DNA from: UMGS172 sp964424555
GTDB taxonomy: Bacteria; Bacillota; Clostridia; Oscillospirales; Acutalibacteraceae
Assembly: GCA_964424555.1 (NCBI GenBank)
Contig: CAYRIX010000003.1
Span: 1-64,000, forward strand
Length of the DNA stretch: 64,000 nucleotides
Direction: 5' to 3'
Shown: piece by piece, positions 26,854 through 35,745 of the stretch
Position numbering within the stretch: the first letter of the stretch is position 1
Layout: every line of letters starts with the position of its first letter
Program-made: the position numbers and the translations under genes
The notes under the pieces: model-generated
What the model was told of the DNA's origin: nothing
The model's input: only the letters and a program-made list of their open reading frames with translations
Database searches by the model: none

Positions 26854-27458
26854 TGATACACCTTAAAGAGGCCGTCATCGTCGAGGGCAAATATGACAAG
26901 ATAAAACTGAAGAATATCCTTGATGCAGAGATAATCACGACCGATGGCTTTGGAATATTCAAAAACCGAGAAAAGACTGATATGATACGGCGCATTGCCG
27001 AAAAAAGAGGCATCATAGTTCTCACCGATAGCGACTCGGCAGGCTTTGTTATAAGGGGACATTTAACAAGTGTTATCGACCCGAAATATATAACCAATGT
27101 TTTTGTGCCCGAGATCAAGGGTAAGGAAAAACGCAAGACCCAAGCCTCGGCGCAGGGCCTGCTTGGGGTCGAGGGCTTATCCGAACATATTATTGTTGAG
27201 GCATTGAAACGGGCAGGTGTCAATGTTGACTCAAAGGCTGTAACAGTGTCAGAGGATAAGCTTACACATGCCGATCTCTATCAAACGGGACTCTCGGGCG
27301 GTGCTGATGCAAAGCTTAAAAGAAAACAACTGACCTACCGTTTGCACTTGCCGTCGGGCATGTCGACCAACCAACTGCTTACGGCATTGAATTCCTTGTT
27401 TACACGGGAGGAGTTTTATAACATTTTAAATACGGAGGGTCAGCATGAAGACCGATAA
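26853..27458 (+). CDS. rnmV: Ribonuclease M5-like Toprim protein
   Basis: 201 aa; start ATG 26853 overlaps the holA stop. Toprim motifs: VIVEGKYDKIKLKN (conserved Glu) near the N-terminus and VLTDSDSAG (DxD) at about 57-65. The C-terminal DUF4093-type part follows (SEDKLTHADLYQTGLSGG...LPSGMSTNQLLTALN). RNase M5 matures 5S rRNA in Bacillus with L18. The usual rsmA (ksgA) neighbour is absent; the gene is followed instead, with a 14-bp overlap, by a WYL regulator. Confidence 0.9.
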   Translation: MIHLKEAVIVEGKYDKIKLKNILDAEIITTDGFGIFKNREKTDMIRRIAEKRGIIVLTDSDSAGFVIRGHLTSVIDPKYITNVFVPEIKGKEKRKTQASAQGLLGVEGLSEHIIVEALKRAGVNVDSKAVTVSEDKLTHADLYQTGLSGGADAKLKRKQLTYRLHLPSGMSTNQLLTALNSLFTREEFYNILNTEGQHEDR

Positions 27459-28443
27459 TATAAGACTTCGTTTACTCAAGGTGCTTGAAATACTGAAGAC
27501 CAAAAGTGATAAAGAGCATCCCATATCTTCGGCCGATATTTTAAAGGAACTCTTAAAGCACGGTATAGAGGCTGAGCGAAAGTCCATTTACAGGGACGTT
27601 GAGGCGTTGTGTGAAGCAGGCTTCAAGGTTATAAAAACAGGCACTCCGAAAAGAGGCTTCTATTTTGCTTCGGGAGGGTTTGAGCTGCCCGAGGTCAGCC
27701 TGCTTATCGATGCGGTGCAGTCGGCAGGCTTTGTGCCCAAAAAGAAAAGCGAACAGTTGGTGCAAAAATTGCAGGGCTTGGTCAGTGAGTATCAGGCGAC
27801 AGAGCTTAAAAACCGAATATGTATTGAAAATCGTTCTAAAAGCAACAATCAACATATTTACAAGACCATTGAATTGTTGAATCAGGCCATAATCAAACAA
27901 CTGCGAATAAAAATAAAGTATGTAAAAAATAAGCTTGAGGGGACTTCGCTTTCAGCAAGCATGAAGGATATGGTTATCAACCCTTACGCACTTTTGTGGG
28001 AGGCTGACCATTATTATCTCATCGGAAACAATCAAAAGTATGATAATCTGACCCATTTAAGGGTTGACCGTATCGCCGATATAACCCTCACTAAAGAAAG
28101 ATGCCGTCATTTTTCCAAGGTGTCGGAGTATAGCCAAAGGTTTGACACCGCTGATTATTCGCGCAAGGTGTTTAATATGTTCGGCGGTGAAAAGTGCCGT
28201 ATCGACCTTGAGTGCAAGGTCGGTCTTTTGGACCAGATAACCGACAAATTTACCGACGGAATATTCATCCGACATTTTGACGGTGAGGAGACCTTCCGCT
28301 TCACCACCGAAGCCTTGATAAGTGACGGCCTTGTAGGCTGGCTTATGCAGTTCGGCGGTGATATAAAGGTGTTATCGCCTGAATCTTTAAAGCAAAGTGT
28401 ACTTGAGAAAGCCGCAAGATTGACAGAAATATATAAAGGATAG
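27445..28443 (+). CDS. HTH/WYL-domain transcriptional regulator
   Basis: 332 aa. The N-terminal winged helix-turn-helix at about 1-75 (ISSADILKELLKHGIEAERKSIYRDVEALCEAGF) is of the DeoR-like type found in YafY proteins. The WYL domain is at about 150-235 (INPYALLWEADHYYLIGNN...LTHLRVDRIADI) and a WCX-type C-terminal extension ends at about 325. WYL proteins sense nucleotides, nucleic acids or other small ligands. It overlaps rnmV by 14 bp and precedes the rhamnosidase by 7 bp, so it may be a local regulator of the latter, which is inference. Confidence 0.9.
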   Translation: MKTDNIRLRLLKVLEILKTKSDKEHPISSADILKELLKHGIEAERKSIYRDVEALCEAGFKVIKTGTPKRGFYFASGGFELPEVSLLIDAVQSAGFVPKKKSEQLVQKLQGLVSEYQATELKNRICIENRSKSNNQHIYKTIELLNQAIIKQLRIKIKYVKNKLEGTSLSASMKDMVINPYALLWEADHYYLIGNNQKYDNLTHLRVDRIADITLTKERCRHFSKVSEYSQRFDTADYSRKVFNMFGGEKCRIDLECKVGLLDQITDKFTDGIFIRHFDGEETFRFTTEALISDGLVGWLMQFGGDIKVLSPESLKQSVLEKAARLTEIYKG

Positions 28444-28450
28444 TAAAGTT

Positions 28451-30688
28451 ATGATTTTTAAAGCTGAATGGATAACCTATAAAACAGGAGAATGCAAGAC
28501 CGCCGACGACAAATACGGCAATCCGTCACCCTATTTCCGCAAAACCTTTGAGGTGGCAAAGCCTATCAAAAAGGCCACCTTAAATGTGGCGGCCTTGGGT
28601 GTTTTCAAGGCATATTTAAACGGCAAGGCGGTGGCCGACGACTACCTCTCACCGGGGTGGGTCGATTACCGCAAAAAGTTGCCCTTTATAGAGTATGATA
28701 TTACCGACCGTGTGCAAGACAAAAATGCTGTTGGTATCGTGCTTGGCGATGGCTGGGCGGTAGGACATTTAGGCTCGACCTATGCCTTTAAACGCAACGG
28801 CTACAGCGACCGCATTGAACTTATGGCAGTCGTAAGGATAGAATATTTGGACGGCACAAAAGAGGATATCAACACCGATGAAAGCTGGAAAGCATCGGTC
28901 GGTGCGATCCGCCGAAGCGACAACTACATGGGCGAGTATATTGATATGAATTTTGACCTTGGGGATTTTTCCTCGCCCGAATATGACGATTCAAAATGGG
29001 AAATAGCCGAGAAAAGAGTTTTCAAGTTCTCAAGGAATATTCTTTTGCAGAAATCCTCGATTCCGCTCACTGTAGTCAAGCACCGTTTGCCTGCTACGCT
29101 TATTTCGGAGAAGGACGGGGTAAAGGTCTATGATTTTAAACAAAATTTTGCAGGTGTTGTGAGCTGTGACGTCAAAGGCTCTCCCGATACCGTGGTGACC
29201 TTCCGCTACGGAGAAATGATGGACGGTGACAAGGTCTACCGTGCTAATTTGCGCAAGGCTGAGGCAACCGATACCCTTGTTTTGGGGGATAGGGGAGAAT
29301 ATCATTTCCGTCCGTTGTTCACCTATCACGGCTTCAGATTTTTAGAGATCACGGTCGAGGGCGATGCTGAAATAAGCAATCTTACGGGTGAATCCATGTA
29401 TTCGGATCTAAAGCCGACGGGTGATTTCGGCTGTTCCGACGAGGTTGTAAACAAGGTCTATCAGAATGCACTGTGGAGCCAGCGAGACAATTTCATCAAC
29501 CTGCCGACCGACTGCCCTCAGCGTGACGAACGCTTGGGCTGGGTGGGGGACTCGCAAATCTTTTGTCAGAGCGCAATGTACAATATGGATTGCCGCCTCT
29601 TTTACGAAAAGCATCTGGCCGATATACGTGATGCACAGCTTGGTAACGGTGCTGTGCCCGCTGTCGCACCCGTGCCGCCCGTGGGCTTCAATGCTTATAC
29701 GGGCTACGATGCTCCTGCGGGCTGGAGTGAGGCCATAATGGTCATCCCGATGACCCACTACAGAATGTACGGTGATGAAAAAATCATCCGTGACAACCTG
29801 CCTAACGCTAAACGATTGTTGGAATATTATATTTCCGATTCGGAAGGATACCTCAGAGACGGGTTACACGGCTATGGCGATTGGTTGAGCGTCGGTGAGG
29901 TGACCGACAAGGGCGTTGTTACCAACCTATATTTTGCTTACGGAGCCAAACTCACCGCCGAAATGTGCCGCATAACAGGCGATACCGAAGCCGAGAAATA
30001 CGACGAGCTTTACCGCGACGTGAAAGCGGCGTTCAGAGAAAAATATATCACGCCCGACGGCAGAATTTTCAGCGATACGCAAAGTGCCTATATTTTGGCC
30101 TACAGCTTTGGTGTGATTTCCGCCGATGAGGCTAAACCGCAGATTACTCGAAAGTTCAAGGAGTCAAACGGCTTTTTAACCACAGGCTTCCTTGGTGTGA
30201 AATATCTTTTGCCTACGCTATGTGAGTTAGGACTCAGCGATCTTGCCTACAAGCTCATCACTAACCGTGAATATCCCGGCTGGGGATATTCGGTCGTCAA
30301 CGGCGCTACGACTATTTGGGAGCGTTGGAACAGCTATACAAAAGAGGGAGGTATTTCCAAAGAGGGTATGAACTCCTTTAACCATTATTCGCTCGGCTCA
30401 TGTGTTGAGTGGATGTATGAGTACGTTTTAGGACTGCGACCCGATGCACCCGGCTTTAAACGAATGGAGCTTAAGCCTTATTTTGATCCCAAGCACCGCA
30501 TAACCGAGGCTTACGGACACTATGATACCGATTTCGGCAGAGTAGAGGCCGAATGGGAATATAAGGACGGCAAATACACCTACACCGTTATCATCCCAAA
30601 GGAAATTGAGGCTGAGGTCACCTTCCCCAATGCCCAAACGCTCGACGAAAGCCATGAGGGAACACGGCATATATTTGTTTTAAAATAA
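28451..30688 (+). CDS. GH78 alpha-L-rhamnosidase, cytoplasmic
   Basis: 745 aa, short for GH78 (often 850-1000) because the extra N-terminal beta domains are reduced. No signal peptide. The N-terminal accessory beta-sandwich (RKTFEVAKPIKKATLNVAALGVFKAYLNG) is typical of family Bac_rhamnosid_N. The (alpha/alpha)6 barrel from about 325 carries LPTDCPQRDERLGWVGD with D359-E360 in the acidic block that supplies the general acid, and GATTIWERWNS further on supplies another conserved Glu. The C-terminal beta domain ends at 745. It releases rhamnose from imported rhamnosides or pectin RG-I fragments. It is co-directional with the WYL regulator, with a 7-bp gap. Confidence 0.95.
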   Translation: MIFKAEWITYKTGECKTADDKYGNPSPYFRKTFEVAKPIKKATLNVAALGVFKAYLNGKAVADDYLSPGWVDYRKKLPFIEYDITDRVQDKNAVGIVLGDGWAVGHLGSTYAFKRNGYSDRIELMAVVRIEYLDGTKEDINTDESWKASVGAIRRSDNYMGEYIDMNFDLGDFSSPEYDDSKWEIAEKRVFKFSRNILLQKSSIPLTVVKHRLPATLISEKDGVKVYDFKQNFAGVVSCDVKGSPDTVVTFRYGEMMDGDKVYRANLRKAEATDTLVLGDRGEYHFRPLFTYHGFRFLEITVEGDAEISNLTGESMYSDLKPTGDFGCSDEVVNKVYQNALWSQRDNFINLPTDCPQRDERLGWVGDSQIFCQSAMYNMDCRLFYEKHLADIRDAQLGNGAVPAVAPVPPVGFNAYTGYDAPAGWSEAIMVIPMTHYRMYGDEKIIRDNLPNAKRLLEYYISDSEGYLRDGLHGYGDWLSVGEVTDKGVVTNLYFAYGAKLTAEMCRITGDTEAEKYDELYRDVKAAFREKYITPDGRIFSDTQSAYILAYSFGVISADEAKPQITRKFKESNGFLTTGFLGVKYLLPTLCELGLSDLAYKLITNREYPGWGYSVVNGATTIWERWNSYTKEGGISKEGMNSFNHYSLGSCVEWMYEYVLGLRPDAPGFKRMELKPYFDPKHRITEAYGHYDTDFGRVEAEWEYKDGKYTYTVIIPKEIEAEVTFPNAQTLDESHEGTRHIFVLK

Positions 30689-30711
30689 TTTCCTAAACTT
30701 CAAAAAAACTA

Positions 30712-30740
30712 TTGCAATTTTAAAACACTTGTGCTATAAT
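30712..30740 (+). promoter_or_regulatory. Promoter of rpsB-tsf
   Basis: TTGCAA (30712-30717), 17 nt, TATAAT (30735-30740). Confidence 0.88.
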
Positions 30741-30746
30741 ACTTCG

Positions 30747-30874
30747 GCTCGGAGTATGCCAAGCTCTGAGTGAAAAATTCACACGCGTTTGTAATGTGAC
30801 GAAACGGTGTCCTGAAAGTCAGGAAAAGCCGTCAATTATACAAACGCGGCGGTATAACCGAAGGAGGAAAAATT
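30747..30874 (+). ncRNA. Structured leader of rpsB (candidate S2 autoregulatory element)
   Basis: About 128 nt. CGCGTTTGTA (30784-30793) pairs with TACAAACGCG (30839-30848), enclosing ACGG...GCCGT and the hairpin TCCTGA/TCAGGA (30810-30823). A smaller stem CTCGGAG/CTCTGAG precedes it (about 30750-30771). No terminator lies between leader and gene, so any control would be at translation. The structure and position fit a ribosomal-protein leader, but the class was not matched to a known family. Confidence 0.6.
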
Positions 30875-31621
30875 ATGGCAGTAGTATCAATGAAACAGCT
30901 GCTCGAGGCCGGTGTTCATTTCGGACATCAGACCCGCCGCTGGAACCCGAAAATGGCTGAGTACATTTTCACCGAGCGTAACGGTATCTACATTATCGAC
31001 CTGCAGAAGACCGTTAAGAAGCTCAACGAGGCATACCTTTTTGCTCGTGACATTGCTGCAGAGGGTAAGGACATCCTTTTCGTAGGCACCAAGAAGCAGG
31101 CTCAGGATTCCGTTAAGGAAGAGGCTATCAACTGCTCCATGCCTTATGTCAACGCACGTTGGCTCGGCGGTATGCTTACCAACTTCCGCACCATCCGTAC
31201 CAGAATTGCCCGTCTTGATCAGCTTAACAAGATGAAGGAGGACGGCACCTTTGATCTGCTTCCTAAGAAGGAAGTTATCGGCCTTGAGCTTGAGATCGAG
31301 AAGCTTGAGAAGTTCCTCGGCGGTATCAAGGATATGCAGAAGATCCCCGGCGCTCTCTTCATTGTTGACCCCCGTAAGGAGAGAATCGCAGTTCAGGAAG
31401 CTAAGAAGCTCGGTATTCCGATCATTGCTATCGTTGACACCAACTGCGATCCTGATGAGATCGACGCAGTTATCCCCGGTAACGATGACGCTATCCGTGC
31501 AGTAAAGCTTATTGCTTCTACCATCGCTGCCGCTGTTATTGAGGGCAGACAGGGTGAGCAGGTAGCTCCCGAGGCTGCAGAGGCAACCGAGGAAGCTGTC
31601 GCAGAAGAGACCGCTGAGTAA
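30875..31621 (+). CDS. rpsB: 30S ribosomal protein S2
   Basis: 248 aa, full length, RBS AAGGAGG. Diagnostic stretches: VSMKQLLEAGVHFGHQTRRWNPKM at the N-terminus, WLGGMLTNFRTIRTRI, and IPIIAIVDTNCDPDEIDAVIPGNDDAIRA. The Glu/Ala-rich tail of about 25 residues is common. S2 joins late to the 30S head and is needed for S1 binding. It leads the rpsB-tsf operon and has strong codon bias. Confidence 0.99.
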   Translation: MAVVSMKQLLEAGVHFGHQTRRWNPKMAEYIFTERNGIYIIDLQKTVKKLNEAYLFARDIAAEGKDILFVGTKKQAQDSVKEEAINCSMPYVNARWLGGMLTNFRTIRTRIARLDQLNKMKEDGTFDLLPKKEVIGLELEIEKLEKFLGGIKDMQKIPGALFIVDPRKERIAVQEAKKLGIPIIAIVDTNCDPDEIDAVIPGNDDAIRAVKLIASTIAAAVIEGRQGEQVAPEAAEATEEAVAEETAE

Positions 31622-31698
31622 TTTTCAGTAATTTTTGTGCCGGTGAGAGCAGGTCTTTTACCGGCATTTTTGAAAAAAATAATTTGGAGGAATGTAAA

Positions 31699-32610
31699 AT
31701 GGCATTCACAGCTAAAGACGTGCAGGCTCTTCGTGAGAAGACCGGTTGCGGAATGATGGATTGTAAGAAAGCTCTTACCGAGTGCGACGGAAATATGGAC
31801 GCCGCTGTTGATTACCTCAGAGAAAAGGGTCTTGCTTCTCAGGCTAAGAAGGCAAGCCGTATCGCTGCTGAGGGTACTGTTGCTGTTGCAACCGCTAACG
31901 GTGCAAGTGCAGTTGTTGAGATCAACTCTGAGACCGACTTCGTTGCTTCCAATGACGAGTTCAAGGCTTTTGCAGCTAAGGTTGCAGAGGTTGTTGCTAA
32001 GGTTAACCCCGCTGATGTTGACGCTCTCCTTGCCGCTAAGGACGACGAATCCGGAAAGACCGTTGATGAATTGAAGCAGGATATCTTCCTCAAGTTCCGT
32101 GAGAATATGCAGATCCGCCGTTTTGCCCGTTATGAGGGTGTTGTTGCTACCTATGTTCACATGGGCGGTAAGATCGGCGTTATGGTTAAGATCGACACTG
32201 ATCTTGAAGCTTCCGATGCACTCCTTACCATGGGTAAGAATGTTGCTATGCAGATCGCCGCTATGAACCCCTCTTACCTCGATCCCGCATCTGTTCCCGC
32301 AGATGTTCTCGAGAAGGAAAAGGCTATCATGGTTGCTCAGATGAAGGAAGACCCCAAGATGGCAGGCAAGCCTGACCAGGTTCTCGCTAAGATCGTTGAG
32401 GGTAAGATCGGCAAGTACTACAAGGAGAACACCCTTGTAGAGCAGACCTTCATCATGGACGACATTGCAGTTGGCAAGTATGTTGCTAACACTGCCAAGG
32501 AGCTTGGCGGCAATGTTAAGATCGCTGACTTTGTCCGTTTTGAGAAGGGCGAGGGCATTGAGAAGCGTGTTGACGATTTCGCATCCGAAGTCGCAGGCAT
32601 GGTTAAATAA
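31699..32610 (+). CDS. tsf: Elongation factor Ts
   Basis: 303 aa. ATG 31699 with GGAGGA upstream; a TTG 15 nt earlier overlaps this RBS. The UBA-like N-terminus is TAKDVQALREKTGCGMMDCKKAL; then come the TDFVASNDEF motif at about 80 and two coiled core domains. It is the nucleotide exchange factor for EF-Tu. It is followed by a strong terminator rather than by pyrH, the usual next gene. Confidence 0.99.
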   Translation: MAFTAKDVQALREKTGCGMMDCKKALTECDGNMDAAVDYLREKGLASQAKKASRIAAEGTVAVATANGASAVVEINSETDFVASNDEFKAFAAKVAEVVAKVNPADVDALLAAKDDESGKTVDELKQDIFLKFRENMQIRRFARYEGVVATYVHMGGKIGVMVKIDTDLEASDALLTMGKNVAMQIAAMNPSYLDPASVPADVLEKEKAIMVAQMKEDPKMAGKPDQVLAKIVEGKIGKYYKENTLVEQTFIMDDIAVGKYVANTAKELGGNVKIADFVRFEKGEGIEKRVDDFASEVAGMVK

Positions 32611-32630
32611 TTCAATCTCATAGACGTTTA

Positions 32631-32665
32631 AATCCTCACAGAGTTGAAACGCTGTGAGGATTTTA
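32631..32665 (+). terminator. Terminator of rpsB-tsf
   Basis: AATCCTCACAG (32631-32641), 10-nt loop, CTGTGAGGATT (32652-32662), T-rich tail. Confidence 0.92.
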
Positions 32666-32764
32666 TTATAATAACGTGGCAAAGATAAAGTTTTGTTGTT
32701 TTGTGTAGACAAAAAGCTTCTGATGGTGTACAATATGAATGATAATAATTAAGGAGTGCTTTTA

Positions 32765-34003
32765 ATGAGGAAAATAGTTGCTTCAGCTCTTTTGATAGCA
32801 ATTCTTTTTACAGTATGTGCCTGCGGTGGGCCGATTCCTGACGAAGCCGAGTCGGGCAGTGAAGCTGACAGTGCAATTTCCAATATAACTGCTGACGTCT
32901 CGTTGGATACTGTTACCTCAGATGAAAACACAACGGTAAGCAGTGAGGATGTAGGCGCATATCCCGATGACGATACAGTCAGCACATCTACTGAAAGCAG
33001 CTCGTCTACCGATAGCTCGGCATCAGAGCCTACTGAGTCTTCAAAGCCGACATCATCGTCTGAGCCTACGACATCATCCAAGAATCAGACCTCATCTAAA
33101 AATCAAACTTCATCCAAAACGCAAACCTCGTCTAAGACCGAAACATCATCAAAGCCACAGATCACCAACGCTGTACATTCAGTCTTGTCTGAAACTAAGT
33201 ATTACCAGTACAGTCAGATGACGGCCGACGAAAAAACTGTCTACGAGCGTCTTAAGGCTGCGGCTGTTAAGTTTGAAAATAAGGTAGATATTTCGGATTT
33301 TGAATTTACAACTGATGAAGCACTTGGGCTTATCCGCCGTTTTGCCGCTGACTATCCGCAGTATTTCTGGATAAGCAACCGAATTTCGGCAACCTATGAC
33401 CAAAGCACGGGTCTCGCTAAATCCTGCATAATGCTTTATTCTGATGGTACTGTTACCGATGATATGAAGGATCAGGTGGCAGACCGAAACAAGATCAAGT
33501 CGAGAAAGGCTGAGGTTGAGGCCAAGGTCAAGGAGATCGTTGGTAAAATAGACCCTAAAGCCTCCGATTATGAGAAAGAAAAGCAGATTCATGATTATCT
33601 TGTCGACTCAATGAAGTACGATACAGCCACGGCAAATACGACCGTCACCGATTGGAATGTGCCTCAGGCTTACGATGCTTACGGTGCGCTGATTGGCAAA
33701 AAAGCCGTGTGTGAGGGATATGCTAAAGCGTTTCAGTATCTTTGCTACATGGTTGGTATAAATGCTAATCAAGTAAGGGGCACAGGTCACGAATGGAACG
33801 TTGTAAAGCTTGACGGTGAGTGGTATCAGATAGATGTTACTTGGGATGACCCTGTTGTTAACGGCGGCAAGGTCGACCGAAAAACCTATGATTTCTTTAA
33901 TCTCACAACCGAGCAGATGCTCAAGGACCACAAGGTTGACCCCACCAGCCCGTTGAAGGTTCCAAACTGTACCGCAACAAAAAACAAGTATAAAGGAAAA
34001 TAG
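32765..34003 (+). CDS. Transglutaminase-like lipoprotein with Ser/Thr-rich stalk
   Basis: 412 aa. ATG 32765 with AAGGAGTG upstream. Lipobox VCAC, then about 120 residues of low-complexity acidic and Ser/Thr-rich sequence ending in near-repeats of SSKNQT/SSKTQT (about 107-130), a likely stalk across the wall. A helical region follows, then a transglutaminase/protease-like core at about 275-370: AVCEGYAKAFQYLC with the nucleophile Cys, GHEWNVVKLDGEWY with the His, and IDVTWDDP with the Asp. The catalytic triad looks complete. Family members cleave or cross-link proteins or peptidoglycan peptides; the substrate is unknown. It is the first gene of the segment separating tsf from pyrH. Confidence 0.88.
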   Translation: MRKIVASALLIAILFTVCACGGPIPDEAESGSEADSAISNITADVSLDTVTSDENTTVSSEDVGAYPDDDTVSTSTESSSSTDSSASEPTESSKPTSSSEPTTSSKNQTSSKNQTSSKTQTSSKTETSSKPQITNAVHSVLSETKYYQYSQMTADEKTVYERLKAAAVKFENKVDISDFEFTTDEALGLIRRFAADYPQYFWISNRISATYDQSTGLAKSCIMLYSDGTVTDDMKDQVADRNKIKSRKAEVEAKVKEIVGKIDPKASDYEKEKQIHDYLVDSMKYDTATANTTVTDWNVPQAYDAYGALIGKKAVCEGYAKAFQYLCYMVGINANQVRGTGHEWNVVKLDGEWYQIDVTWDDPVVNGGKVDRKTYDFFNLTTEQMLKDHKVDPTSPLKVPNCTATKNKYKGK

Positions 34004-34013
34004 CCACAGCAAT

Positions 34014-34052
34014 AAAGCCTCACAAGGTTGAGAGACCTTGTGAGGCTTTTGT
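34014..34052 (+). terminator. Terminator of the transglutaminase-like lipoprotein
   Basis: AAAGCCTCACAAGGT (34014-34028) and ACCTTGTGAGGCTTT (34034-34048), perfect 15-bp stem, with a T-rich end. Confidence 0.93.
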
Positions 34053-34062
34053 TATGTAGCAC

Positions 34063-34256
34063 GGGCGATTCGTGAATCGCCCCTACAAATAAGCTTCTGC
34101 ACTTCGTTCAGAATGACACGCTATTTCTGAATTTTTTAGAGCCTCCCCCTGACGAGGGAGGTGGATTGCCGAAGGCAAGACGGAGGGAGAGAAATCCTAA
34201 ACTACCCCTCTGTCATTTTTGTAAAATGACAGCTCCCCTGACAAGGGGAGCTTCTT
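34063..34256. repeat. Block of intergenic hairpin repeats
   Basis: About 190 bp with no gene but four or more perfect hairpins: GGGCGATTC/GAATCGCCC (34063-34082), a CCTCCC/GGGAGG and TTGCC/GGCAA pair (about 34140-34180), CTGTCATTTT/AAAATGACAG (about 34210-34232) and AGCTCCCCT/AGGGGAGCT (about 34231-34252). The phrase CTTCGTTCAGAATGACA and the CTGACGAGGGAGG type modules look like dispersed repeats common in Clostridia genomes. That recognition is from memory and was not searched. It probably marks a recombination-prone site. Confidence 0.65.
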
Positions 34257-34264
34257 TAAGCGTG

Positions 34265-34480
34265 TTATTTGTGAAGATCTTTTTTGTCTGTTCTGTTCAA
34301 AATGTAGTCAACCGAAACGTTGTGAAAATCAGCCAATTTGATGAGAATTTCTGTTGGAATGTCCAGATCGCCACGTTCATAGTTGCTGTATACACGCTGA
34401 CTGCAGGCGAGTATCTCTCCCATCTGCTTTTGGGTCAGGTCTTTATCTTCTCTTAATTCTCTTATGCGAAAATAGTGCAT
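34265..34480 (-). CDS. XRE-family helix-turn-helix repressor
   Basis: 71 aa. The start ATG at 34480 (minus) is preceded by AAGGTGG; the frame extends to 34546, but that part covers the intergenic promoter and operator. One Cro/CI-type HTH: IRELREDKDLTQKQMGEILACSQRVYSNYERGDLDIPTEILIKLADFHNVSVDYIL. Divergent from the lipoprotein at 34611, with repeated TTTAGCGG elements in between that are good candidates for its operator. There is no second domain, so the signal is unknown. Confidence 0.9.
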   Translation of the reverse strand: MHYFRIRELREDKDLTQKQMGEILACSQRVYSNYERGDLDIPTEILIKLADFHNVSVDYILNRTDKKDLHK

Positions 34481-34520
34481 ACAGTCACCACCTTGATAAT
34501 ATTTTATGCAAATATTATAC

Positions 34521-34568
34521 TTTAGCGGAAAATACACTATTGACATTTAGCGGAAAATCCGCTAAAAT
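34521..34568 (+). promoter_or_regulatory. Divergent promoter region with repeated TTTAGCGG operator
   Basis: Plus-strand promoter TTGACA (34540-34545), 17 nt, TAAAAT (34563-34568). The spacer and the upstream edge of the -10 are covered by a dyad of TTTAGCGG (34546-34553), AAAAT, CCGCTAAA (34559-34566). A second TTTAGCGGAAAAT copy lies at 34521-34533, next to a minus-strand TATAAT (34519-34514) serving the XRE gene. One regulator could therefore control both directions. Confidence 0.82.
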
Positions 34569-34610
34569 TATTCTTAGAATCGGTCTATTTGTTTTGAGGG
34601 GGATTCGTTT

Positions 34611-35729
34611 ATGTATAGAAAAATCATTGCAATTATATTGGTCTTATCGGCGTTGATGTTGGTGAGTTGCTCAAGCGATTCAAACAGTTACGGTGATTCA
34701 AACACCTTGAGTAATCAAAATCACTCAAGTGGCTTAAGTAGCTTAGAATCTTCTAATACGGACAATGCATATCACACCGAAATGGGTGTATCAGAGCAAC
34801 AATTGAAGAATGATCTTTCGAATCATGAAAATGTGATACATTGTTTTGAGTCAAAGTTTGTAAATAGCAATGATTATGTTTACGAGAAGCATTCCATCAT
34901 TAAACGTCAAACAAATATTGAGGACAAAGAGGACATAATATACAGTTCTATAACAGCAAAAACGGAATGTATTTCTGTTGAAATGCAAGCAACTGCAGTA
35001 TATGGATTTTATGATGTTGGCGGATGGGTCTTAGATGAATTGCGTATAAGCGAAAAAGCGGTTACTCCGCTACAAGCACCGAATAAAAACATTGTATATA
35101 ACGAACTTGTTTCGGCGTTACAGGAAGACAAGGAACAATATGACGAAAAATACAAATATAGCGATGACTATGACAAATCAAAAGCTTGGATCAATTATTT
35201 AAGAATATATGACCACGAAAAGGCAACGGCAGGTAATTTTGTACAATTAAGCGAATATGTAAAAAATTTAGAACTTGGAAAAATTGAGTTCGATCAATCT
35301 GCAAAATCGGCGCAAATTGATGTAAGTATTAGTTCTTGTTTATCGAAAGTCAATGGTTATATTCAGTTTGGATTCAATGATAAAACGGGTTGGTATTGGA
35401 ACGATGCGAGTGTCAAGAATTCAATTAAACCGTATGTAGTTTACAAAAATTCTCAAGTTGGCGATTATGAAGAGGCAATTGGAGTCTTCAAAGGAAGATT
35501 GAATCAAGGAGATTTAATGACAAAGATTGAGATTTTTGAAATAAATCAACAAACCATTACTTATGCGTTTTTAACCGGATCTAAACCCGGTGTTGAGCGA
35601 AAATCTGATTTTGACTCAGTGGCGGGCGAGTTCTATGTTAATGGTCATAGTTTTCTATATAATCCCAACACAAAAAATTGGGAGGAGACTTTTAATGGTG
35701 ATAAAGGAGTATATTACAGACAAAACTAA
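34611..35729 (+). CDS. AT-rich lipoprotein of unknown function
   Basis: 372 aa. ATG 34611 after GAGGGGG. Lipoprotein signal with lipobox LVSC at about 18-21, then an Asn/Ser-rich linker to about residue 55. The remainder is mixed alpha/beta with two similar short segments (VGGWVLDELRIS and KTGWYWNDASVK), suggesting two related subdomains. No known family was recognised. Base composition is clearly more AT-rich than the flanking genes and codon use is different, consistent with acquisition from outside. Its promoter carries the putative XRE operator. Confidence 0.75.
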   Translation: MYRKIIAIILVLSALMLVSCSSDSNSYGDSNTLSNQNHSSGLSSLESSNTDNAYHTEMGVSEQQLKNDLSNHENVIHCFESKFVNSNDYVYEKHSIIKRQTNIEDKEDIIYSSITAKTECISVEMQATAVYGFYDVGGWVLDELRISEKAVTPLQAPNKNIVYNELVSALQEDKEQYDEKYKYSDDYDKSKAWINYLRIYDHEKATAGNFVQLSEYVKNLELGKIEFDQSAKSAQIDVSISSCLSKVNGYIQFGFNDKTGWYWNDASVKNSIKPYVVYKNSQVGDYEEAIGVFKGRLNQGDLMTKIEIFEINQQTITYAFLTGSKPGVERKSDFDSVAGEFYVNGHSFLYNPNTKNWEETFNGDKGVYYRQN

Positions 35730-35745
35730 AATGTGAAGAAACAAC

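Noticed and set aside
31393..32733. 446-aa minus-strand open frame across rpsB/tsf
   Set aside because: Lies opposite two certain genes and runs through their terminator; no family resemblance.
33060..33170. SSKNQT-type repeats as a functional peptide array
   Set aside because: Low-complexity Ser/Thr/Lys stalk, common in Gram-positive lipoproteins.
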